From the NCBI GenBank assembly GCA_944470555.2, contig OX104134.1:48606691-48670690 (forward strand): a stretch of 64,000 bases of DNA, written 5' to 3'. A model generated the notes under the pieces. That model was not told the DNA's origin. It ran no database searches and saw only the letters and a list, made by a program, of their open reading frames with translations. How positions within the stretch are numbered: the stretch's first letter is position 1; every line of letters starts with the position of its first letter. Positions 54,875-64,000 of this stretch are shown here, piece after piece. The translations under genes were made by a program, and so were the position numbers. Source of the DNA: Heterobilharzia americana. Lineage: Eukaryota; Platyhelminthes; Trematoda; Strigeidida; Schistosomatidae.

Positions 54875-57644
54875 CCTTTTCAAGTAGATCTCTGTGTTTG
54901 TTCAATCCCTTTAGAACGATACAATGATGATGCGGACACCACCTCCTCCGGTAGTAGGTTCCAGGTGTCGATTACTCGACGCGAGAACCAGTACTCTGCG
55001 GAGACTATGTTTTTCCCTTGCTTCTGCAGTCTCCTACCATGTCCTCTGAGGTGTTCCGACCTACTGGGAAGGAAAAGAGAAGATAGACCAGGTCCGAAGT
55101 CATTTCTTAGAATCCTGAATAGCATGATTAGATCTCCCCTCTGTCTGCGATAGGAGGAAGTGAATAGGTGTAGCTCCTTAAGTCGGTATTCACAGGTGAG
55201 GCCAGCCATTGCAGGGATCATACGAGTGGCTGCCCTCTGAACCCTTTCGAGAAGGTCTGCATCAACTCTCAGACAAGGATTGGCCGCCTGTGTACAATTT
55301 TTTCTAATTTAGTAAGGATGTGTATAAAATGGTGAACATGTCACCATGTATTTTCATAAACGTTCTACGTGATGCTCAAAGTGTCCTAAAACTCCGACCT
55401 GCTACCAATCGACAGTGTGTTATGGTTTTCAAGTCACGACTCACTAAGACTCCTAGGTTATTTTGGGTCAGTACTGACGGTAGAGGAGTCCCATCAATAT
55501 CGTGTGATGCCATCTGTGTGACCCATGTATATGCTCAAACATTTATCTGGGTTGATATGAATTAGCCTCTTCTCTGACTAGGTAAAAGAGCTTTTTAGGT
55601 CTGTCTCAAGCGTACATACACCCTCGTCGTTTCTAACTTCCCGCCGAATTTCTATACCATCAGTGTAGAGAACCATAGGGGATTCCGTGATATTGGCAGC
55701 TCGTTTACGCATGGGAGAGACAACATGGAAACCAGGACTGTGCCTTGCAGCACTCCGTTATCTACTGACTTTCATGAGGAGAGTTGAGAATTGATCCCCA
55801 CTCTTTGTCTCTTACCAACAAAGAACTCTCTTATCCATGCAAAGAGACTGGTAGTGATTCCAAAACGTTTTGATTCTCCGAGCAACTGGAATGAGGTGCC
55901 TTGTCGAGCGCCTTTCTAACGTGTATGAAAGAGGCATCTGCATGTATCCTATCATCTTTATACTTAACCCGAATTTCTCTGATTGTAAGTAGGTTCATCG
56001 AGTAAGAGAAATTTCTGCGAAAGCCATGCTGCGGACGAGACAACAGAGTGTTGCTGTGATGGCTTTCTTGACTACTGTTTCTAGGGAATTTACCACAGTA
56101 CAAGTCAAACTTCTCGGTCTATAATTTGATGGGTGCTCCCTAGAACCTGACTTGTGGATAGGTGTTACTATGGCATCCTTCCAGTTATGTATGTGTGCCT
56201 TCGTCCAGGGACAGTCTAGATATGATAGTCAATGGGCTAGCTACATAGAGTGCAAACTCTCTGAGCAGCCTTGGGCTCAGCTCATCCGGTCTCGCTGATT
56301 TTTCCACTTCAAGAGTACCTAATGTCCGAAATATATCATTGCAACCGGTATCACTGACTTTATTCTGTTGGATATCAATGCTTCTACTGTTGGATAAGTG
56401 TCCACAGTAGATTCCTGTGTGAAGGCCCCAGCAAAATACCCAGCCATGACTTCTGCGTTTTCCCTATCGTCCTCAATCAGACAGTCAGTTTCGGTCCCCT
56501 TGGTTGGGGCGGGTATACCACAGTACGTATTATTTCTATAGTTCATATAGGAAAATAACCACTTCAGATGTTGCAATGCAGCCTGGGCAAGACGTGTTTC
56601 AAAGCATATTTGAGACAGGTGGATAACTGCGATTCATTTATTTAGGGCTTCTACATAATCCTTCATCACTTCGGGAGTACCGGGGTGCGTGGCAAGACTC
56701 TAACACTTCTTCCTGTATCGTAGCAAGACTCGAACCTCATGGTTTATCCAGGGAGGACATTGTTTCCGTCCCCTGTTTAATACCCTCCATGTCCGCTTGC
56801 CATATGTTGGGTCTAGCTGGGGCATCGGCCTGGTACAAGTCGTCTACCCTGAATCTGAAGATGATCACAGAGGGATCACTTTTACCAAAGGGTGCTAGAT
56901 GCAGGATGGGTATACATCATCTGTGTGTGAGAATACTAAGACTAGAACTGATGGAGCATGCTGATAATGTATCTGGTTGCTGCTCTAAAGTGCTGCATAA
57001 AAGCTAAGGAAATTGATGTTTCCACTAAACTGTGCTCAGACGAGTTACATGATGCTTCTGTTGTTAATCTATCACAGTCAACTGATGGTGCGTTGAAGTC
57101 TCCTACAACCAGACATCGGTATTTATCTGTTTAGGGGGCCAGCCTGTTCAGAAGGAAGTCTAGTGCTGCACATTCAGGGCTTCGATTACATTAACATCTG
57201 GTCCCTTGCATTTTAGTCGTCAGCACAGCACTTCACATGTCCCTCTCTCATATGCAACCGTTGTTATGGTTTTTACCGTTAAGATGTTCTTAACGTAAAG
57301 GATGCCACCACCACTTTTGCGTGCTAACCCATCACTTCTAAAAGGAATGAATCCTCGTCAGTGTGTTTCACAGTCACTGATCCAAGAAGGGAGTCAAGTT
57401 TCTGAGATAGCAATGATGTCAGGACTTTCTCTGCTTATCACATTACTAACTTCAGACCACTTGTTTAAGAGACTACGTACATTTGTGTACAAGACGGTGA
57501 AATTACTTAAATGAGTTTCTGTCCTATCTATGGAGGCTTAGGCATCATTTGCTGCTGGAACCTCACTACACAAAAATCCGCTACTTTCAGATCTTGTTCT
57601 CCAGCTGCTAATTCGGTCTTTAGTCCTGCTTCTGCTTAGGGATA

Positions 57645-57695
57645 AATATAGGCTCACAGCCTCTTATCCTCAAACAAAAAATCTGAATCCGAAAT
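57645..57695 (-). repeat. Terminal inverted sequence (5' side of the CR1-like element)
   Basis: The minus strand reads TTTTTTGTTTGAGGATAAGA and then GGCTGTGAGCCTATATTTATC, matching 54826-54874 in inverted orientation. GGATAA...TTATCC and AGGCT...AGCCT form a hairpin. Confidence 0.85.
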
Positions 57696-57704
57696 AGTGA
57701 TCCT

Positions 57705-57905
57705 TCTATATGTGACAAACTCTACTAAGACACTTATGGGCATAAAATCTGTAGTCTCTTCATATCTTCTACTTTAAGCAGTCATCCTTCCTAGCCGTAT
57801 GACAGGAAAGAATGGTCTGCAAAGCTGTATACCCATTCTTTAACAGGAAGTCCACTATCTTACCAGTAAGTGCCAGAGATTACACAACTTTGAAAATACC
57901 AAACA
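57705..57905 (-). mobile_element. SR2-like RTE fragment
   Basis: The minus strand reads VDFLLKNGYTALQTILSCHT and, in the next frame, LKVEDMKRLQ, colinear with IKGRVYCTAVRSVLLYGCET...LKVEDMRRFQ of the element at 45674-49460. It is truncated and frameshifted. Confidence 0.7.
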
Positions 57906-58582
57906 GGACTTCTGTATGGAAGGTGCATGTTAAATATACTCAGATTTCTTGCTCAAGGTGTCCAGCAGAATTTGCTTTTCGTTACAGTCTTCACCTATAG
58001 GGAAAATGCAGTCTATATACTTCAGCTTCGGACACGCAACACCTTGCCACATTGATGATGGAGTGGGTGACGTGTGGGTCTCTGAGGCTAGTGCAACTAT
58101 GCACACCTACGAGGTAAGATAACTTTGCGTCTAGACGCAACCCTTCTCGCAGTGGAGGAAGGTGACCCAAAGCCTCCATCTACTTTTCCCTATTGCTTCT
58201 TAATCTACCAGGGGAGTGTACAGGGGAAATTGGTACAAAGAGAACCGAAGAACGATCCAAGTAGCATCGTCAGCGGCCAATTGTACCCAATTTTCAACGC
58301 ATTTTCTAGGTTCTGCAAGAAGAAAGAAATGGGACATTAGAGTGCTAAGAAAAGAAAAACAAACAATTCGAAGTGGGAGGAGTACAGAAAAAAAAAAAAT
58401 AACCAACCAAAAAAAGTTTTCGGAATTTAAATTGTATTCTTGGTTTTTTTTTGAAAAAAAAACTGTTTGCAAAGTAGTGAACAAGACTTCTGAAAACTTT
58501 AGATATGAAAACGCATTGATAGTGTATGCCACGACAAAGTAGTTGAAACTCCAAATTCACCAAGTGTGAAGTTGCGCTGGGG
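57906..58582. other. Unassigned; possible 3' region of an LTR element
   Basis: Follows (minus sense) the polyprotein stop at 58583-58585 and contains A- and T-rich runs at 58388-58400 and 58445-58461. It may include the 3' LTR of the element whose C-terminus is at 58583-58880, but I could not define LTR ends. Confidence 0.35.
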
Positions 58583-58880
58583 CTAATTAACGAAATCGGC
58601 GTATCGTTTGGGCCAATGCACACGCCTCCCAGCATGTGTAGGGGTTACTGGATCAGTGTTACTAGACGTGGTTCTTTTAGAAGGTTCAGGGTACGCGCGA
58701 CTAAACGAGTCTGTTTGGGAGTCCGGCGGCAAGGTTCTGGGTGTGCCTGTGGAGGTGTCGCACAATATTGACACTTCACTGTTCAGGAGCGGTAAACTCT
58801 GTATCTTCAGAGAGGATGAGTGTTGAAGTTTTCCAATCTCCTCGTCTGAATCCTGAAGTTCGGCAATCTTCCGTAAGTCG
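58583..58880 (-). pseudogene. C-terminal end of an LTR-retrotransposon polyprotein
   Basis: The minus-strand frame reads VDLRKIAELQDSDEEIGKLQ, then NTDPVTPTHAGRRVHWPKRY and ADFVN followed by TAG at 58583-58585. A Ser/Thr/Pro-rich linker ending in GRRV..P.RY.D is typical of the C-terminus of Ty3/gypsy integrases. The frame is cut at 58880/58881, exactly where the 2.1-kb tandem array begins, so the rest of pol has been lost or displaced. Confidence 0.65.
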
Positions 58881-60981
58881 ACGCCATCAACTAGCAACAT
58901 TATAGTTATCACCACCATTATTATTGTTTCAACCCCCCATTATTTAAGTTAAATCTTCATCACGGATTATAACCTTTAAATATCATATATATACGAATGT
59001 ACAGCTTGAGAATAAATTCGTGAATATCTTGTTTTTGAACTCACATAAAATCTGCTACGTTCACTACTAAAGTAGCTATTTAAGTGGTATTCAGTATTCT
59101 ATTCACCATTTTCCACAGTTACATATTTAGCTCAGAGCGAACTTGTACCTGTGGCTATCAATAGAAGACCAAAAATATGACAACTGTCTGCGAAACAAAA
59201 GATTCTGAAACGTAGCTGACAAGACCTTCTTGGGTCCTCAGTAAAAGAACACATATGAACATTAAGTGCTCATCGGCTATCGAAAATGTTTAACAGTTTA
59301 AGTTATCTCACTATCACTTGGATCAAAGTGACAAATTAAAAACGCAGAAAAGGTTTTGTGTCCATACTAATCTAAAATAAGTAATTCATCTGGGAAGTAT
59401 GTAACTCCAGCTTACAGCTTGGTTAGTGAAACTAAAAATCATCGGTGTGATGACATTTATATCTGAAATATTTTTTCCAGATGTTTTTATGAAATCTCTG
59501 TTCTCCGCCTTGTTGAAGACTAGCACCTGACCAAATACCTTCACATTTTCTTAGCACTGCAAGCACTACTGAAATATGGTCCGAACGGGCAAACAAATGC
59601 GAATCAACAATGTTAGCGTTCAATAAAGAAATGGCAACAAAGAAGTGAAAATAACATACACCTCAAATAGGCTTCATGTGTCGTTTCATGGGAATTACTT
59701 TAGCAACTATTCTTTTTGAATTTTGTTATTTTCGGCGATTGGTTTTATTGCATTCACAAACTTGTTCAATTCCCTAGCAGTATATAAGGTTTCGGATGTT
59801 ATTTTTTCGCCGAAATTCATGAAAATGTGACTGGTAGCCGGGTATACGATCCACTTAGTTAAGCTTACAAAGTTAAACTTGAGCGGTATAATATTCTGAT
59901 GAAGTCTTATGTCTTCATTTTGACTGTCTTTACCCACAGTAGCATCTGCTGACGTAAAGCTGAAGCACTCGAATGTGTCATTTCTTAATCAGTGTAGTCG
60001 ATGTGACTATTGCATGAGAATACAGATGACCTCTGATGCAAATACAGAATTAAATTCATGAGTTCATCGTTTAAAAAAAATAGTGAATATCTTTCAATAC
60101 AGCTATGTAACGAATGCATCCGTGTTCTTAATCAAATTAACTCAATGAATACCATCTGTCGAAATCTTCCATTCAACGATACTGAATTATGCCTGTTAAA
60201 GACAATTTAGACGACATTGGAACGGGTGTCAGTAAAGAAATGTCATTTGTTCAGGATACAATCCTCATAAACCTCAAGCTATATTACTCTTTAATGCTCA
60301 TTAGTGACTTTCCTTTTAAATCAACATAAATATATTGATGTATATTTGTGGAGACCCTCACAATGTAAGTAATCTTTCCCAGTCTGATTAATTTGCGACA
60401 TAACTGAGACAAAGATACTTGCTGTTATCTGGCTTATGAACAGAAAGATAACGCCAAGTATTAAATCTAAAAGCAAAATTACTTACAAACGTCCTTGATA
60501 CAACGAAATTGAAATACATCGCCTACTTTAACGGCAGCATTTCATTTTTTACTCGTAAGATTTGATGAAATATTTCAGAAGTGACGTCTCTAACTATGAT
60601 TCTGCCAACCGTAAATTCGAATGTCATTAGTAGTCAGTTCCGTGGATATGATAAATACCATATGTTGTAGATTTTCAGTAGAACAAAGTTTAAATCCATG
60701 GTGGATGCTAGAATAAATTCTCACTCCATATAATATCTAGGGTTCAAGAATAATGCAGTATGAACACTCACGTAATTTAATTGTTTCCGGTGTTATTTCA
60801 TTTGATCTTCCTAATAATTTCAACTTTTAACAAATCATTTTCATTTGCTCCAATTAACTTGTCTCACTCATATTACCTAATCCTTTGATTGTTTATTAAC
60901 TTTCTCACACTTTTTAATCTATATGCTTTTTATGAACGATTTAAAATCTTACGTGACCCTTTTTGTTATCATTCGACCTTT
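58881..60981. repeat. 2.1-kb unit, copy 1 (2101 bp)
   Basis: First copy, abutting the truncated LTR-element polyprotein. It contains a 76-codon minus-strand frame (59707-59937) that is closed by a stop in copy 2, where two compensating indels near 61950-61980 shift the frame. Conversely, the 90-codon plus-strand frame of copy 2 is shifted here by a missing T near 60210. Confidence 0.93.
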
Positions 60982-63086
60982 ACGCCATCAACTAGCAACA
61001 TTATAGTTATCACCACCATTATTATTGTTTCAACCCCCCATTATTTAAGTTAAATCTTCATCACGGATTATAACCTTTAAATATCATATATATACGAATG
61101 TACAGCTTGAGAATAAATTCGTTGAATATCTTGTTTTTGAACTCACATAAAATCTGCTACGTTCACTACTAAAGTAGCTATTTAAGTGGTATTCAGTATT
61201 CTATTCACCATTTTCCACAGTTACATATTTAGCTCAGAGCGAACTTGTACCTGTGGCTATCAATAGAAGACCAAAAATATTGACAACTGTCTGCGAAACA
61301 AAAGATTTCTGAAACGTAGCTGACAAGACCTTCTTGGGTCCTCAGTAAAAGAACAACATATGAACATTAAGTGCTCATCGGCTATCGAAAATGTTTAACA
61401 GTTTAAGTTATCTCACTATCACTTGGATCAAAGTGACAAATTAAAAACGCAGAAAAGGTTTTGTGTCCATACTAATCTAAAATAAGTAATTCATCTGGGA
61501 AGTATGTAACTCCAGCTTACAGCTTGGTTAGTGAAACTAAAAATCATCGGTGTGATGACATTTATATCTGAAATATTTTTCCAGATGTTTTTATGAAATC
61601 TCTGTTCTCCGCCTTGTTGAAGACTAGCACCTGACCAAATACCTTCACATTTTCTTAGCACTGCAAGCACTACTGAAATATGGTCCGAACGGGCAAACAA
61701 ATGCGAATCAACAATGTTAGCGTTCAATAAAGAAATGGCAACAAAGAAGTGAAAATAACATACACCTCAAATAGGCTTCATGTGTCGTTTCATGGGAATT
61801 ACTTTAGCAACTATTCTTTTTGAATTTTGTTATTTTCGGCGATTGGTTTTATTGCATTCACAAACTTGTTCAATTCCCTAGCAGTATATAAGGTTTCGGA
61901 TGTTATTTTTTCGCCGAAATTCATGAAAATGTGACTGGTAGCCGGGTATACGATTCCACTTAGTTAAGCTTACAAAGTTAACTTGAGCGGTATAATATTC
62001 TGATGAAGTCTTATGTCTTCATTTTGACTGTCTTTACCCACATTAGCATCTGCTGACGTAAAGCTGAAGCACTCGAATGTGTCATTTCTTAATCAGTGTA
62101 GTCGATGTGACTATTGCATGAGAATACAGATGACCTCTGATGCAAATACAGAATTAAATTCATGAGTTCATCGTTTAAAAAAAATAGTGAATATCTTTCA
62201 ATACAGCTATGTAACGAATGCATCCGTGTTCTTAATCAAATTAACTCAATGAATACCATCTGTCGAAATCTTCCATTCAACGATACTGAATTATGCCTGT
62301 TAAAGACAATTTTAGACGACATTGGAACGGGTGTCAGTAAAGAAATGTCATTTGTTCAGGATACAATCCTCATAAACCTCAAGCTATATTACTCTTTAAT
62401 GCTCATTAGTGACTTTCCTTTTAAATCAACATAAATATATTGATGTATATTTGTGGAGACCCTCACAATGTAAGTAATCTTTCCCAGTCTGATTAATTTG
62501 CGACATAACTGAGACAAAGATACTTGCTGTTATCTGGCTTATGAACAGAAAGATAACGCCAAGTATTAAATCTAAAAGCAAAATTACTTACAAACGTCCT
62601 TGATACAACGAAATTGAAATACATCGCCTACTTTAACGGCAGCATTTCATTTTTACTCGTAAGATTTGATGAAATATTTCAGAAGTGACGTCTCTAACTA
62701 TGATTCTGCCAACCGTAAATTCGAATGTCATTAGTAGTCAGTTCCGTGGATATGATAAATACCATATGTTGTAGATTTTCAGTAGAACAAAGTTTAAATC
62801 CATGGTGGATGCTAGAATAAATTCTCACTCCATATAATATCTAGGGTTCAAGAATAATGCAGTATGAACACTCACGTAATTTAATTGTTTCCGGTGTTAT
62901 TTCATTTGATCTTCCTAATAATTTCAACTTTTAACAAATCATTTTCAATTTGCTCCAATTAACTTGTCTCACTCATATTACCTAATCCTTTGATTGTTTA
63001 TTAACTTTCTCACACTTTTTAATCTATATGCTTTTTATGAACGATTTAAAATCTTACGTGACCCTTTTTGTTATCATTCGACCTTT
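60982..63086. repeat. 2.1-kb unit, copy 2 (2105 bp)
   Basis: The complete middle copy. The plus-strand frame 62162-62434 (MSSSFKKNSEYLSIQL ... LILISDFPFKST-like end) has protein-like composition but no recognised family. The minus-strand frame 61491-61727 begins MNANIVDSHLFARSDHISVV, as in the other copies. Confidence 0.93.
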
Positions 63087-64000
63087 ACGCCATCAACTAG
63101 CAACATTATAGTTATCACCACCATTATTATTGTTTCAACCCCCCATTATTTAAGTTAAATCTTCATCACGGATTATAACCTTTAAATATCATATATATAC
63201 GAATGTACAGCTTGAGAATAAATTCGTTGAATATCTTGTTTTTGAACTCACATAAAATCTGCTACGTTCACTACTAAAGTAGCTATTTAAGTGGTATTCA
63301 GTATTCTATTCACCATTTTCCACAGTTACATATTTAGCTCAGAGCGAACTTGTACCTGTGGCTATCAATAGAAGACCAAAAATATTGACAACTGTCTGCG
63401 AAACAAAAGATTTCTGAAACGTAGCTGACAAGACCTTCTTGGGTCCTCAGTAAAAGAACAACATATGAACATTAAGTGCTCATCGGCTATCGAAAATGTT
63501 TAACAGTTTAAGTTATCTCACTATCACTTGGATCAAAGTGACAAATTAAAAACGCAGAAAAGGTTTTGTGTCCATACTAATCTAAAATAAGTAATTCATC
63601 TGGGAAGTATGTAACTCCAGCTTACAGCTTGGTTAGTGAAACTAAAAATCATCGGTGTGATGACATTTATATCTGAAATATTTTTTCCAGATGTTTTTAT
63701 GAAATCTCTGTTCTCCGCCTTGTTGAAGACTAGCACCTGACCAAATACCTTCACATTTTCTTAGCACTGCAAGCACTACTGAAATATGGTCCGAACGGGC
63801 AAACAAATGCGAATCAACAATGTTAGCGTTCAATAAAGAAATGGCAACAAAGAAGTGAAAATAACATACACCTCAAATAGGCTTCATGTGTCGTTTCATG
63901 GGAATTACTTTAGCAACTATTCTTTTTGAATTTTGTTATTTTCGGCGATTGGTTTTATTGCATTCACAAACTTGTTCAATTCCCTAGCAGTATATAAGGT
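63087..64000. repeat. 2.1-kb unit, copy 3 (partial, 914 bp to the window end)
   Basis: Matches copies 1 and 2 up to the last base of the window. It shares copy 2's bases where copy 1 has single-base deletions, apart from the T-run near 63680, which is as long as in copy 1. Confidence 0.93.

Larger units (their letters stand above)
54826..57695 (-). pseudogene. CR1-like LINE with inverted terminal sequences
   Basis: The minus strand carries a decayed but complete order: endonuclease start TVLYTNVRSLLNKWSEVSNV (about 57445-57505), AISET with a stop in the ETWL motif, a long broken endonuclease-linker region, TSEVVIFLYEL-like linker text (about 56530), EVEKSARPDELSPRLL (polymerase entry, about 56270-56315), RPQHGFRRNFSYSMNLLTI (about 55985-56045), a broken AFDKAPH (about 55880), and the C-terminus YRRQRGDLIMLFRILRNDFG with FSRRVIDTWNLLPEEVV (54900-55160). 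The active-site YADD box is not recognisable. It is flanked by inverted sequences at 54826-54874 and 57645-57695. Confidence 0.8.
58881..64000. repeat. Tandem array of a 2.1-kb unit (at least 2.4 copies)
   Basis: The block ACGCCATCAACTAGCAAC recurs at 58881, 60982 and 63087, giving periods of 2101 and 2105 bp. The copies are almost identical along their length. Copy 1 differs from copies 2 and 3 by several single-base losses, for example near 59022, 59178, 59207 and 60210. The array runs off the end of the window. The unit is AT-rich, contains CACCACCATTATTATTG, and has several short frames (minus 59432-59623, 59707-59937; plus 62162-62434 in copy 2) that are not all conserved between copies. 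Function unknown: satellite-like repeat, duplicated gene segment or collapsed assembly. Confidence 0.95.

Noticed and set aside
58200..58542. Pair of overlapping ~110-codon frames on both strands
   Set aside because: They span A- and T-homopolymer runs, lack domains, and lie in probable 3' noncoding sequence of an LTR element.
59432..59623. 63-codon minus-strand frame repeated in all three units as an exon
   Set aside because: Its presence in each unit only reflects tandem duplication; no acceptor precedes it and its end differs between copies because of a T-run length change.

Overview
The window looks like part of a blood-fluke genome (Platyhelminthes, genus Schistosoma or a close relative). 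Four things point there: a host gene whose 5' introns are only 26-39 bp while its 3' introns reach 9.3 kb; a degenerate hammerhead ribozyme of the kind carried by the schistosome Sm-alpha SINE; abundant RTE-clade (SR2/Perere-like) and CR1-clade LINEs; and a Penelope-like element with a GIY-YIG endonuclease. Base composition is AT-rich, and most sequence is intronic, intergenic or decayed transposon. No species can be fixed from sequence alone.

Host gene. The one clear host gene is an inositol monophosphatase (IMPA1/2-like) on the minus strand, spread over 7259-23109 in eight exons. Seven of them join in phase. Together the eight encode about 267 residues with all expected metal ligands. The exon 1/exon 2 junction is one base out of frame. 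The long introns hold a Penelope-like retroelement (13.3-14.5 kb), a hammerhead sequence (12.5 kb), tRNA-type SINEs (11.1, 11.8, 18.0 and 21.2 kb) and LINE scraps.

Transposon landscape. 0.69-2.7 kb: decayed RTE copy (+), beyond the 3' end of the gene. 23.1-28.5 kb: a CR1-clade LINE (-) ending about 35 bp from the IMPase start codon; it has lost most of its endonuclease and is split by a 742-bp solo LTR with a perfect 5-bp target duplication. 28.5-33.0 kb: an RTE relic split by a 3.07-kb LINE insertion, apparently with an unusually long (about 165 bp) duplication. 33.0-35.1 kb: CR1-like relic (+). 37-42 kb: SR2-like tail, a very G-rich hairpin-prone tract, a Ty3/gypsy pol relic and a CR1 3' end. 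45.7-49.5 kb: a nearly complete SR2-like RTE element (-) with a 971-codon open frame. 50.6-53.8 kb: a full-length 3.2-kb RTE element (-) with a 12-bp target duplication and one nonsense codon. 54.8-57.7 kb: a CR1-like element (-) bounded by inverted terminal sequences. 58.6-58.9 kb: the C-terminal end of an LTR-element polyprotein, cut off by the next region.

Tandem array. From 58881 to the end of the window lies a 2.1-kb unit repeated at least 2.4 times, nearly identical between copies and continuing past the window.

There is no operon-like logic here: a single housekeeping gene of the phosphoinositide cycle sits within a nest of retroelements. The points most worth following are the solo LTR, the long duplication, the inverted CR1 termini, the nearly intact RTE elements, the 2.1-kb array and the extreme intron-size asymmetry of the IMPase gene.
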